Source of the DNA: Pyrinomonadaceae bacterium | GTDB taxonomy: Bacteria; Acidobacteriota; Blastocatellia; Pyrinomonadales; Pyrinomonadaceae | Reading direction: 5' to 3' | DNA: 35,724 nucleotides | Assembly: GCA_030838445.1 (NCBI GenBank) | Contig: JAUZFQ010000221.1 | Span: 1 to 35,724 of the forward strand | Shown: positions 24,461 to 31,881 of the stretch, piece by piece | How the letters are laid out: every line of letters begins with the position of its first letter | Position numbering within the stretch: position 1 is the first letter of the stretch | Program-made: the position numbers and the translations under genes | The notes under the pieces: generated by a model | Databases searched by the model: none | Told to the model about the DNA's origin: nothing | What the model saw: the letters and a program-made list of their open reading frames with translations, nothing else

Positions 24461-24616
24461 TTAATAATTATGGTCGTCTTTGGAATGACCGCAGTTACAG
24501 TAGTCATTTCCGGCATCATCATATTGCCCGCAGGGACATCTCTTACATGTACCGTAGTAACCATTTAAACGGTTACTGAAAAAACGCAAGCAAGATTCAA
24601 GCATTGTGTTCAGCAT
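24461..24616 (-). CDS. Small cysteine-rich (zinc-ribbon-like) protein, 51 aa
   Basis: Found by reading the gap between dxs and the membrane protein gene. AGGAG lies 6 bases before the ATG, an excellent ribosome-binding site. Residues 24-44 carry a CxxCxC motif (CKRCPC) and a second CNCGH motif, with a final DDH; this resembles zinc-ribbon microproteins. The first half (MLNTMLESCLRFF) has mild amphipathic character. Base composition is much less GC-rich than the genes around it. Its stop is 38 bases from an attC-like site, so it reads as the gene of a lone integron cassette. Function unknown; zinc binding is inferred from the cysteine pattern only. Confidence 0.7.
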   Translation of the reverse strand: MLNTMLESCLRFFSNRLNGYYGTCKRCPCGQYDDAGNDYCNCGHSKDDHNY

Positions 24617-24619
24617 ATT

Positions 24620-24637
24620 TTCTCCTATGTGTGAGAA
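24620..24637 (-). promoter_or_regulatory. Possible Shine-Dalgarno-masking hairpin
   Basis: On the minus strand TTCTC (24637-24633) can pair with GAGAA (24624-24620), overlapping the GGAG ribosome-binding site of the small gene. Five base pairs with an 8-base loop is a weak structure, but it sits directly after the pseudoknot candidate. Confidence 0.35.
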
Positions 24638-24704
24638 GGACGCTTCGATGATCTGTTAAGTGACGTTTGTGGCAGCGTCCGTTTCACCACAACCGTTTCA
24701 TCGA
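24638..24704 (-). promoter_or_regulatory. Candidate pseudoknot in the leader of the 51-aa gene
   Basis: Three exact complementary pairs lie in the leader on the minus strand: a, TCGATGA (24704-24698) with TCATCGA (24651-24645); c, TTGTGG (24692-24687) with CCACAA (24672-24667), nested inside a; and b, GGACGCT (24680-24674, in the loop of c) with AGCGTCC (24644-24638), directly after a. The loop of c thus pairs with the sequence just 3' of the hairpin: the H-type pseudoknot layout (connecting segments of 6 and 1 bases and a long third). It ends 21 bases before the start codon. RNA structure is inferred; no known riboswitch class is recognised. Confidence 0.45.
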
Positions 24705-24787
24705 GGTTTGCATAAGCACAGCAAACTCAACTGCATTACTCTCTGCCGGAACTATTACATCAATGATGATGAGGGACGCGTCGCCTG

Positions 24788-26713
24788 TTACGAGTGGCGC
24801 GCGGAGGAGAAAGGCATCCCCGCGCGACTGCTCTCGGCGACGCACTCTTTGACGCGCGTGTAGATGCCGTCGGCGTCGAGGCCATACTTGGCGAGCAGGA
24901 GACGCGCGTCGCCGTGCGTGACGAGACGGTCGGGCACGCCCATGCGTACGACGCGCACCTGTCCGAGCAGGCCGTTCTCTTCGAGCAACTCCATCACGGC
25001 CGAGCCGAAGCCGCCCGCGAGATAGGCTTCCTCCACCGTCACGAGCAGACGCTTCGTGCGCGCCAGCGCGAGCAGCAGACCGGCGTCGAGCGGTTTGACG
25101 AAACGCGCGTTGACGACCGTGGCTTCCAGCCCTTCCTTCGCCAGACGTTCCGCCGCTTGCATGGACGGGTGAACCATCGAACCGTAGGCGACGATGGCGA
25201 CGTCGCCGCCGTGGTCGCGCAACAGTTCGCCCTTGCCGATCTCCAACAGTTGCGGCTCGCGCGCGATGTCCGCGCCGACGCCGTTGCCGCGCGGGTAACG
25301 CATCGCCGCCGCGCCCTTGTGCTCGATCATCGTGTAGAGCATGTCGCGCATCTCGCCCTCGTCCTTCGGAGCCATGGCGACGATGTGCGGGACGGCGCGC
25401 AGGTAGGCGATGTCAAGCAAGCCGTGGTGAGTCGGGCCGTCGCCGCCGACTATCCCGGCGCGATCCATGCAGAACTTGACGTTCAAGTCTTGAATGCAGA
25501 CGTCGTGGACGAGTTGGTCGAAGCCGCGCTGCAAGAAGGTCGAGTAGATGGCACAGACGGGCTTCAACCCTTCGGTTGACATCCCGGCGGCGAACGTCAC
25601 GCAGTGCTGTTCGGCGATGCCGACGTCGAAGGAGCGTTCGGGAAACTTCTCCAACACCTGATCGATCCCTGTCCCGTCGGGCATGGCGGCGGTGAGGGCG
25701 ACGATCTTCTCGTCGCGCGCCATCAACTCGCAGAGCGTGCGGCCGAAGATTGACGTGTAGCTCGGCGCGGACGAAGCCGACTTGACGGCCGCGCCCGTCT
25801 TCGGATCGAACGGCCCCGTGGCGTGCCACGCGTAATAGTTCTTCTCGCGCGCCGGGAAGCCTTTGCCCTTCGTCGTCAGCGCGTGGACGATGACGGGGCT
25901 GTCCGTGATCTGCTGCGCCTCGCGCAAGGCGTGGACGAGCGCCTGCGTGTCGTGGCCGTCCACGTAGCCGATGTACTTGAAGCCGAGTTCGTTGACGAGC
26001 GCGCCGGGCAGGACGGCCGCCGCGATGGCGTCCTTGACGGTCTTCGCCGCCTGATGCAACCGCTCGCCGAACGACGGCACGGCGCGCAGCACGTCGCCCA
26101 CTTCGTCCTTGAAACGGTGATAGCCTTGCGCCTCGCGCAAGCGGTTCAGGTAGCCCGTCAGCGCGCCGACGGCCGGGGCGATGGACATCTCGTTGTCGTT
26201 GAGGAGCACGACGAGGCGCGTCTTCAAATGACCCGCCTGATTGATCGCCTCCATCGCCATGCCGCCCGCCAGACTCGAATCGCCGATGAGCGCGGCGACG
26301 TGGTGCGACTTGCCCTCGCGGTCACGCGCGATAGCCATGCCGAGCGCGGCCGACAGCGACGTGGACGCGTGACCCGCGCCGAACGTGTCGTACTCCGATT
26401 CGTCGCGGCGCAGGAAACCGCTCAGGCCGTCGTACTGTTTGATGGTCGGCAGTTGGTCGCGCCGCCCCGTCAGAATCTTGTGCGCGTAGGCTTGGTGGCC
26501 GACGTCCCAGACGAGTCGATCCTGCGGCGTCTCAAACGCGTAGTGGAGGGCGACGGCGAGTTCCACCGCGCCGAGCGACGCGCCCGTGTGGCCGCCGACG
26601 CGCGCCATCGTCTCGATGATGTACTCGCGGATTTCGGCAGCCACTTCCGGCAACTGCTCGATGTTGAGCCGACGCAAATCGGCGGGCGAATTGATGTGCT
26701 GAAGCAATCTCAT
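24788..26713 (-). CDS. dxs: 1-deoxy-D-xylulose-5-phosphate synthase
   Basis: Condenses pyruvate and glyceraldehyde 3-phosphate in the first step of the MEP isoprenoid pathway, using thiamine diphosphate. At 641 aa from ATG 26713 (RLLQHINSPADLRRLN at the start as in other DXS) it is full length. Visible features are GGHTGASLGAVELAVALHYAF, the cofactor motif IGDSSLAGGMAMEAIN with N about 30 residues on, the H in DVGHQAYAHKILTGR, and the catalytic glutamate in DVGIAEQHCVTFAAGM. The transketolase C-terminal domain follows. The GDS in place of GDG is seen in some DXS enzymes. An in-frame ATG four codons upstream (26725) is an alternative start. It appears monocistronic. Confidence 0.97.
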   Translation of the reverse strand: MRLLQHINSPADLRRLNIEQLPEVAAEIREYIIETMARVGGHTGASLGAVELAVALHYAFETPQDRLVWDVGHQAYAHKILTGRRDQLPTIKQYDGLSGFLRRDESEYDTFGAGHASTSLSAALGMAIARDREGKSHHVAALIGDSSLAGGMAMEAINQAGHLKTRLVVLLNDNEMSIAPAVGALTGYLNRLREAQGYHRFKDEVGDVLRAVPSFGERLHQAAKTVKDAIAAAVLPGALVNELGFKYIGYVDGHDTQALVHALREAQQITDSPVIVHALTTKGKGFPAREKNYYAWHATGPFDPKTGAAVKSASSAPSYTSIFGRTLCELMARDEKIVALTAAMPDGTGIDQVLEKFPERSFDVGIAEQHCVTFAAGMSTEGLKPVCAIYSTFLQRGFDQLVHDVCIQDLNVKFCMDRAGIVGGDGPTHHGLLDIAYLRAVPHIVAMAPKDEGEMRDMLYTMIEHKGAAAMRYPRGNGVGADIAREPQLLEIGKGELLRDHGGDVAIVAYGSMVHPSMQAAERLAKEGLEATVVNARFVKPLDAGLLLALARTKRLLVTVEEAYLAGGFGSAVMELLEENGLLGQVRVVRMGVPDRLVTHGDARLLLAKYGLDADGIYTRVKECVAESSRAGMPFSSARHS

Positions 26714-26769
26714 TTCGCCGCGCATTGTAGCGCGAGACGCGCCCGCGTTGCACGCCGGGAAGTAGAAAG

Positions 26770-26855
26770 GAAGGGTAAAGGGGAAGGGTTAAAGCAAGCA
26801 GCGCACGACGGACGCGCCGCTTTATTTTTACCTTTCCCCCTTACCCGACCTTTGT
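26770..26855. repeat. Imperfect inverted repeat of GGGTAAAGGG-type words
   Basis: The 5' side has purine words (GGGTAAAGGGGAAGGG) and the 3' side the pyrimidine complement (CCTTTCCCCCTTACCC), with a short AAAGC/GCTTT pair in the middle. It lies between divergent dxs and the Spy-like gene. Same word-palindrome design as 27593-27693. Confidence 0.7.
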
Positions 26856-27014
26856 CTTTTTCAGACCAACCGCGCGGGGCGCGCGTCTAAAGTGGCGTGA
26901 GTGAAGTGGGGCGACTCGGAAGGTGTGTGGGTTGTCCGGCAGGCGCGTGCGCGCGAAGTTTCGCGCCGCACGGCGGCAATCGTAAATTTAAGATTCGGAT
27001 AAGGAGTTAAACGG

Positions 27015-27584
27015 ATGAAGAATATTTTCACGCGCGTGAGTTTGATCGCGGGTCTGACGGCGTTGCTCTCAATCGCGGCGTTCGCGCAGCAGACGAACGC
27101 GCCGCAACAGCAGCAGGGCGGCGCGAACGGCGAGGGTCGCGTCGGCCGTCACGGACGGATGAAGGACGGCGGGAAGGGCGGCGGCCTCCTGCGCGGCGAG
27201 CGCGGTGAGCGCGGCGAGCGTGGCGGCGAGCACGGGATGATGGGGCGGCGCGCGCTGCGTCGTCTCAACTTGTCCGAAGCGCAGCGCAACCAACTGCGCG
27301 AGATAGAAGCGCGTTACGGCCAGAGTTTCAAGACGCAGCGACAGGAGATGCGCCAACTGATCGAGTTGCGCCAGCAGCAGGGCGCGACGCTCACGCCCGA
27401 ACAGCAGCAGCGCGCACAACAACTGCGCGGCGAACTCCGCGACAGCGCGGAGCGGATGCACGCCGAACTACTCGCCCTGCTCACGCCCGAACAGCGCGAC
27501 CAACTCAAGCGGATGCGCGAAGAAGGCGAAGCGCGCCGCAAACAACGTCGTGAAGCCTTCGGCACGCCGAACGACGAACAATAG
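27015..27584 (+). CDS. Spy/CpxP-like exported protein with LTPEQR motifs
   Basis: A 189-aa periplasmic protein: signal peptide (about residues 1-24, AAFAQ), a Gly/Arg-rich linker with a run of GER triplets, and a helical domain with LNLSEAQRNQLREIEARYGQ, then LTPEQQQRAQQLRGEL and LLTPEQRDQLKRMREEG. The LTxxQ pairs are the hallmark of Spy/CpxP chaperones, which are stress-induced periplasmic proteins that prevent aggregation. The linker with GERGERGERGGEHG is unusual but may simply be a flexible basic spacer. AAGGAG precedes the ATG. A word-palindrome that could work as a terminator follows, and the next gene is convergent. Confidence 0.88.
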   Translation: MKNIFTRVSLIAGLTALLSIAAFAQQTNAPQQQQGGANGEGRVGRHGRMKDGGKGGGLLRGERGERGERGGEHGMMGRRALRRLNLSEAQRNQLREIEARYGQSFKTQRQEMRQLIELRQQQGATLTPEQQQRAQQLRGELRDSAERMHAELLALLTPEQRDQLKRMREEGEARRKQRREAFGTPNDEQ

Positions 27585-27592
27585 ATAAAGAA

Positions 27593-27693
27593 GGGGAAAG
27601 GGTAAGGGGTAAAGGTTAAAGGGAAGAGTAGGGAGTGACATTCAACCGGTCGCTCCCTTCTTCCGCTTACCCTTTCCCCCTTACCCTTTCCCC
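27593..27693. terminator. Word-palindrome between convergent genes, possible bidirectional terminator
   Basis: A perfect 17-bp pair (27593-27609 and 27677-27693; GGGGAAAGGGTAAGGGG and its complement) encloses further imperfect pairs, GGGAGTGAC with GTCGCTCCC in the centre. It lies in the 119-base gap between the convergent Spy-like and ICMT-family genes. There is no clean T run, so termination is inferred from position. Confidence 0.5.
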
Positions 27694-27703
27694 TTTCCCC
27701 GTC

Positions 27704-28330
27704 TTAATAAATCCTCGGCACGACGGCCGGGACGCGTCGCGCGTAGTCGTCGTACTCCGCGCCGAAGGCCGCGCGCAGCAGTCGCTCCTCGCTGCGGATG
27801 CGGATGAGCGTCCCCGCCCAAAAAACGATCAAGCCCGCGAGTAGTCCCACCCGATGGCTCTCCACCAGCCCCGTCGCCAAGAGCATGCCGAGCATCCCCG
27901 TGTAGATCGGGTGGCGCACGCGCGCGTACACTCCCTTCGTGATCAACTTGTGACCTTCCAACACGCGCGCCGTCAAACTCCACTGCGCGCCGAGCGTGCC
28001 GAACGCAGACCCGACGAGCCACACCGATCCGACGGCCAACACCACAATGATGATCGAGACGGCAACGTCCAACACTTGACCGACCGGCGCGATGTGCGTG
28101 AAACGCTCGCGCGTGAACACGAGCACCACGACGTAACTCAAACTTTGCAGCGCGAGGCCGACTCTCGAACGCGCGTCGCGCACGCGCTCTCCCGCCTCCG
28201 GCTTCGGCCTGCGGCGCAGGAAGAGAAAGAGCACCACCTCGAACGCCACCCACGCGCCCGCCACGATGGCGCACACGGCGGCGTGCAGCGCGTAGTCGGA
28301 AAATGGAAGCCAGTTTGTTTGAACGTTCAC
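27704..28330 (-). CDS. Isoprenylcysteine carboxyl methyltransferase (ICMT) family membrane protein
   Basis: A 208-aa membrane protein with about five helices. The C-terminal half has the family's SAM-binding and active-site pattern: GHKLITKGVYARVRHPIYTG, then AGTLIRIRSEERLLRAAFG and EYDDYARRVPAVVP. Bacterial members methylate unknown small or lipid substrates; protein prenylation is not expected here. The start is a GTG at 28330 with weak Shine-Dalgarno support; no alternative methionine lies close. It converges on the Spy-like gene. Confidence 0.9.
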   Translation of the reverse strand: MNVQTNWLPFSDYALHAAVCAIVAGAWVAFEVVLFLFLRRRPKPEAGERVRDARSRVGLALQSLSYVVVLVFTRERFTHIAPVGQVLDVAVSIIIVVLAVGSVWLVGSAFGTLGAQWSLTARVLEGHKLITKGVYARVRHPIYTGMLGMLLATGLVESHRVGLLAGLIVFWAGTLIRIRSEERLLRAAFGAEYDDYARRVPAVVPRIY

Positions 28331-28347
28331 GATAGAACTTATCGCGG

Positions 28348-28401
28348 GCGTCGCGGTGCGACGACAAAAGTTAAGCGTCGCGGTGCGACTACGAAGTTAA
28401 G
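28348..28401. repeat. 27-bp tandem duplication
   Basis: Two adjacent copies of GCGTCGCGGTGCGAC followed by a variable ACRAAGTTAAG end (28348-28374 and 28375-28401), in the gap before the ICMT-family gene. Two copies only. Confidence 0.75.
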
Positions 28402-28424
28402 TCTCACATCGCACCTTGCACTAG

Positions 28425-29288
28425 TTATCCACCGTCACTCGCGTCCGGCGCGCGGCGCAGGCGCAGCACGGCGATCTCCGGGCGCGCGCCGAAGCGTATG
28501 GGCAGGCCGACGACGCCCGTGCCGCGCGAGACGTAAAGCTGCGCGCCCGCGCGCTCGTAACGCCCGCGCAGGTATTTGAACTCCTCAAGGAAACGCGCGG
28601 GCGCGCCGACGAACGGCAGACTCACCTGCCCGCCGTGCGTGTGCCCGCTCAAGATCAGCGAGACGCCCGCCACCTCCGGCAGATCGAAGACCTGCGGCTC
28701 GTGCGAGAGCAGCACCGACGGACGACTGCGGTCGAGTTTGCCGACGGCCTTCGCCCAATCCGCGTAGCCCCAAGACCAATCGTCCACGCCCGCCAGTTGC
28801 AGCGCGTCCGCGCCGCGCGTCACTTCCGTGTGCGTGTTGTCGAGCACGCCGATGCCGCGTCTCTTGAGCGCGCGGCGCGTCAGTTCCCCGTCCGTGTAGT
28901 AGTCGTGATTGCCGAGCACAGCCCACACGCCCGCCGGTGCTTGCAGCGTGCCCAAGACCTCCGCGCACGGCTCGATGTAACTGCGCCGCGCCGTCGTGTA
29001 GTCGCCCGTCAAGACCACGATGTCCGGGCGCGCGCCCTGCGCCAACTCCGCGACGCGCCTGACTTCGTCCAACGACACGAGCGAACTGTGATGCACGTCC
29101 GACACCTGCACGATGCGGAAGTTCTCGAACGCCGCGGGCAACTCGCGCAGGAAGATTTCCGTCTCCGTCAACTCGTAATCGTGAATCTCGAACAGGCTCG
29201 CATAGGCGGCCGTCGCCGACACGCCGACGAGTCCGGCCGCCGCGAGGCCGCGCAAAAATTGCCGCCGCGTGAGATTAACTGTCGTCAT
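28425..29288 (-). CDS. Tat-exported metallophosphoesterase (YkuE-like)
   Basis: A 287-aa two-metal phosphoesterase. The N terminus TRRQFLRGLAAAGL is a twin-arginine signal, so it is probably folded before export. Metal ligands of the calcineurin-like fold are visible: D64 and H66 (SDVHH), D96 (TGDYT), N127-H128 (GNHDY), a histidine in LLSHEP and the closing GHTHGGQ. The fold resembles YkuE-type enzymes acting on lipid-linked or UDP-diacylglucosamine substrates; the real substrate is unknown. The start at 29288 is set by the Tat signal; the frame is open upstream to 29426. A TGCTACAAT element 10 bases before the ATG could be an extended -10 giving a very short leader. Confidence 0.93.
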   Translation of the reverse strand: MTTVNLTRRQFLRGLAAAGLVGVSATAAYASLFEIHDYELTETEIFLRELPAAFENFRIVQVSDVHHSSLVSLDEVRRVAELAQGARPDIVVLTGDYTTARRSYIEPCAEVLGTLQAPAGVWAVLGNHDYYTDGELTRRALKRRGIGVLDNTHTEVTRGADALQLAGVDDWSWGYADWAKAVGKLDRSRPSVLLSHEPQVFDLPEVAGVSLILSGHTHGGQVSLPFVGAPARFLEEFKYLRGRYERAGAQLYVSRGTGVVGLPIRFGARPEIAVLRLRRAPDASDGG

Positions 29289-29442
29289 CGCGCCGCCGAT
29301 TGTAGCACCCACCGCGCGCCGCCTTTCGCCGCCCGCACCTTTCGCGGCCAACACACGCGGGCGCGAAATAATTAAAGCCAGAAGACACACGCCATTTATT
29401 GCCGGGGCAACCCTGCCCGTCGGCAAGAGTTGTCTAGACGAG

Positions 29443-29456
29443 AAGAATGCTATGAT
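29443..29456 (+). promoter_or_regulatory. Possible extended -10 promoter for the gene at 29488
   Basis: TGCTATGAT (29448-29456) is a good extended -10. A TTGTCT (29430-29435) with a short 15-base spacer could serve as -35, overlapping the palindrome GTCTAGAC. It lies about 30 bases before the start codon. Confidence 0.45.
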
Positions 29457-29487
29457 TCTCTTAACTTCTTAGTAAGGAGAGATAGCT

Positions 29488-29874
29488 ATGCCGAAGCTCA
29501 CACCTTTTGACGATGCAGTTAGGATAGCTGCCGAATATCTAAGTGACCACGATATACCACCTCAGGACGCTTCCCCGCAGATGGCACTCAATGCTCTTGC
29601 CGAATGGAGTCGGAAAAACCCTGACACCGAAGTTGGGAGTTGGATGTTAGAAACCTACGATATGGTGAAGCCAAAAACTCTACAGGGAACGGTAACAGCA
29701 GAAGAGGTCAGCAAGATGAAAGCTGGGAAGAGTCCCACCACTCTTGCTGGTAATGTCAACGTAGACAAATGGGACGCGGTTAGGATCAGGTTTGAAGAAT
29801 TTAGGAAATTCTGGGCAGAATATCAACAGTCATTACCGCTTTCTAATGATATTTTTGATATTTCCGACCGCTAA
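29488..29874 (+). CDS. Hypothetical protein, 128 aa, low-GC orphan
   Basis: Unrecognised. A cytosolic mostly helical protein with PFDDAVRIAAEYLSDHDI at the start, an NALAEWSRKNPDTEV segment and a C-terminal aromatic-rich helix (RFEEFRKFWAEYQQSL). TAAGGAGAGAT precedes the ATG and a promoter candidate lies upstream. Its base composition and codon use are clearly less GC-rich than the genes on both sides, so it may be acquired. It lies just before tRNA-Ser, but on its own I cannot say it forms an integrated element. Confidence 0.75.
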   Translation: MPKLTPFDDAVRIAAEYLSDHDIPPQDASPQMALNALAEWSRKNPDTEVGSWMLETYDMVKPKTLQGTVTAEEVSKMKAGKSPTTLAGNVNVDKWDAVRIRFEEFRKFWAEYQQSLPLSNDIFDISDR

Positions 29875-29964
29875 TAGTGTAGTAATGAGATACCAAGAAT
29901 GACGGTAAACGGCGGCCATAACCATATATAACTTCTCGGTTGGAGTGCTCCTTGTTGCCCGCGC

Positions 29965-29992
29965 TTGACAATCAACCTTTGCGGGCTAGAAT
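29965..29992 (+). promoter_or_regulatory. Promoter of tRNA-Ser
   Basis: TTGACA (29965-29970, perfect) and TAGAAT (29987-29992, five of six) with a 16-base spacer. The start would be near 29999, about 20 bases before the tRNA. Best promoter match in the window. Confidence 0.85.
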
Positions 29993-30019
29993 ATCAAACT
30001 TGTTTCGGCGAGCCTTTGC

Positions 30020-30110
30020 GGAGATATGGCCGAGTGGCTGAAGGCGGCGGTTTGCTAAACCGTTATGGGTCAAAAGCCCATCGCAGGTTCGAATCCTGCT
30101 ATCTCCGCCA
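30020..30110 (+). tRNA. tRNA-Ser (anticodon GCT)
   Basis: The acceptor stem GGAGATA pairs with TATCTCC before a discriminator G and an encoded CCA. The anticodon loop reads TTGCTAA with anticodon GCT. The long variable arm (TTATGGGTCAAAAGCCCATC) is typical of serine tRNAs, and GGTTCGAATCC is a normal T arm. Length 91 with the CCA. Reads AGC and AGT codons. Confidence 0.97.
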
Positions 30111-30120
30111 TTAAATTGCA

Positions 30121-30318
30121 GTGACGAGTGACAAGTGACGAGTGACAAGTTGCAGCAAACTTGTCCCAGACTCGTCAGGCGTCACTCGTTACTTTTTTAG
30201 CGACCAGAGAAAGAGCGTGAATCGTAAATAGAAAGAACTCGTTTTCTCTATTCACGATTTACGATTCACGATTCACCTTCTTCTCTGGTCACTTGTCACT
30301 CGTCACTTATCACTGCTT
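30121..30318. repeat. Composite palindromic intergenic repeat, copy B
   Basis: Homologous to copy A (12371-12519), but longer. Outer GTGACGAGTGACAAG words and the complement GTCACTTGTCACTCG, inner GTGAATCGTAAAT and its complement, and the same 26-base core (30227-30252). It lies between tRNA-Ser and gltX and ends two bases before the gltX start codon. Insertion of about 50 extra bases in the left half (TTGCAGC to CGACCAG) distinguishes it from copy A. Confidence 0.88.
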
Positions 30319-30319
30319 T

Positions 30320-31807
30320 ATGAGACTTCGTTTCGCACCATCACCCACGGGCTACCTGCACATCGGCGCGGCGCGCACCGCGCTCTTCAACTGGCTCTAC
30401 GCGCGCAAACTCGGCGGCACGTTTCTGCTCCGCATCGAGGACACGGACACGCAGCGTTCGACCGACGAATCCACCCGCTCGATCATCGAAGGTCTTCAAT
30501 GGCTCGGTCTCGACTACGACGAGGAGATGGTCTTCCAGTCGGCCAACGCCGACAAGCACCGCGCCGCCGCGCTGCAACTGATTGACGCGGGCAAGGCTTA
30601 TCGCGACTTCACGCCGAAGGCCGAACGCGCCGACGCGAACGTCAAGCAGGAGATCGCCGAACGCGCGCGCGCCGCGTCGCACGCGGGCACGGATCATCGC
30701 AGCAACCCGTTTCGCGATCTCTCGCCCGCAGAATCGAACGCGCGCGCCGCGGCGGGCGAGCCTTTCGCCGTGCGTCTCAAAGTGGCGCGCGAGGGTCTCT
30801 CCAAGTTCGAGGATGCGGTCTACGGCGCGCAGGAGCGCGACCATTCCGAGATCGAAGACCTCGTGCTGCTGCGCTCCGACGGCCACCCGCTCTACAACCT
30901 CTCCGTCGTCTGCGACGACATCGAGATGCGTATCACCGACGTGATCCGCGGGCAAGATCATCTGACGAACACGCACAAGCAGATTCTCATTTACGAGGCT
31001 CTGGGCGCGCCCGTGCCGCGCTTCGCGCACCTCCCGCTCATCCTCGCGCCGAACAAGGCGAAACTCTCGAAGCGCAAGCACGGCGAAGTGGTCTCGTTGA
31101 CGACTTACCGCGACCGCGGCTTCGTGCCCGCCGCCTTCCGCAACTTCCTCGCGCTCCTCGGCTGGTCGCCCGACGACGAGCAGGAGATTCTGTCGCGCGA
31201 GCAACTCGTGGAAAAGTTCTCGCTCTCCGGCATCCACCGCGCGCCCGCCGTCTTCAACTTCAACGAGACGGACGCGCGCCAGTGGACGGATCAAAAAGCC
31301 CTCTGGATGAACGCCGAGTACATCCGCACGATGCCCGTCGCCGAACTCGCCGTGATGGTGCGCGCGGAACTCGAAGCGGCCGAACTCTGGAAGCCGGAAT
31401 ACGAGACGACTGCGCGCGCGTGGTTCGAGCGCGCGATTGAAGTCATCCGCCAACGCTTCCACACGCTCAAAGACTTCTCCGGTCAGGGGCGCGCCTACTT
31501 CGGCGACGAGTTCGAGTTCGACGACGCGGCCGTCAAGAAGAACTTGCAGAAAGAGCCGCGCCTCAAAGAACTGCTGCCCGCGCTCGCCGTACGCATCGAG
31601 CAGACCGAGCCGTTCACGTTGGAGACGTGCGAGGCGACACTGCGCGCCTACGCGGACGAGGCGGGCGTCAAAGCCGGTCTCTTCATCAACGCGGCGCGCA
31701 CCGCTTTGACCGGCCAGTCGGTCGGCCCTTCGATGTTCGAGGTCTTCGATCTCATCGGGCGCGAGGCTTCGGCGCAACGCCTGCGCGACGCCGCGCGCCT
31801 CGTCTAG
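30320..31807 (+). CDS. gltX: Glutamate--tRNA ligase
   Basis: Charges tRNA-Glu with glutamate in the cytoplasm. 495 aa from ATG 30320. The class I signature HIG (residues 14-16, in FAPSPTGYLHIGAART) and KLSKR are in place, with RIEDTDTQRS, RGQDHLTNTHKQI and LPLILAPNKAKLSKRKHG. The C-terminal anticodon-binding region follows. The repeat B element runs to the start codon and there is no Shine-Dalgarno site, so the leader is formed by the repeat; upstream in-frame MSLVTYHCF is within the repeat and unlikely to be used. The next gene is 75 bases downstream. Confidence 0.96.
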   Translation: MRLRFAPSPTGYLHIGAARTALFNWLYARKLGGTFLLRIEDTDTQRSTDESTRSIIEGLQWLGLDYDEEMVFQSANADKHRAAALQLIDAGKAYRDFTPKAERADANVKQEIAERARAASHAGTDHRSNPFRDLSPAESNARAAAGEPFAVRLKVAREGLSKFEDAVYGAQERDHSEIEDLVLLRSDGHPLYNLSVVCDDIEMRITDVIRGQDHLTNTHKQILIYEALGAPVPRFAHLPLILAPNKAKLSKRKHGEVVSLTTYRDRGFVPAAFRNFLALLGWSPDDEQEILSREQLVEKFSLSGIHRAPAVFNFNETDARQWTDQKALWMNAEYIRTMPVAELAVMVRAELEAAELWKPEYETTARAWFERAIEVIRQRFHTLKDFSGQGRAYFGDEFEFDDAAVKKNLQKEPRLKELLPALAVRIEQTEPFTLETCEATLRAYADEAGVKAGLFINAARTALTGQSVGPSMFEVFDLIGREASAQRLRDAARLV

Positions 31808-31881
31808 AAATTCAAGTTTACGGCAACACCGTCGGGGCGCGGATGAGTCCGCCGCCCGCGCCTTTTGCAAGAGGAGTTATC

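Noticed and set aside
24226-24579. 117-codon plus-strand frame across the cassette region
   Set aside because: No ribosome-binding site and it overlaps the attC-like site and the better-supported minus-strand microprotein gene.
24641-24704. A second attC site at GTTAAGT (24656-24662)
   Set aside because: The hexamer and flank resemble the R' end of the first site, but no matching R'' or L box pair lies at a usual distance; the complementary segments are interleaved, not nested.
30020-30110. tRNA-Ser as attachment site of the DUF3987 element
   Set aside because: The element begins more than 3 kb away beyond gltX and two other chromosomal-type genes; no tRNA fragment is repeated there.
30341-31870. 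509-codon minus-strand frame opposite gltX
   Set aside because: Shadow frame; the plus strand encodes a complete glutamyl-tRNA synthetase.
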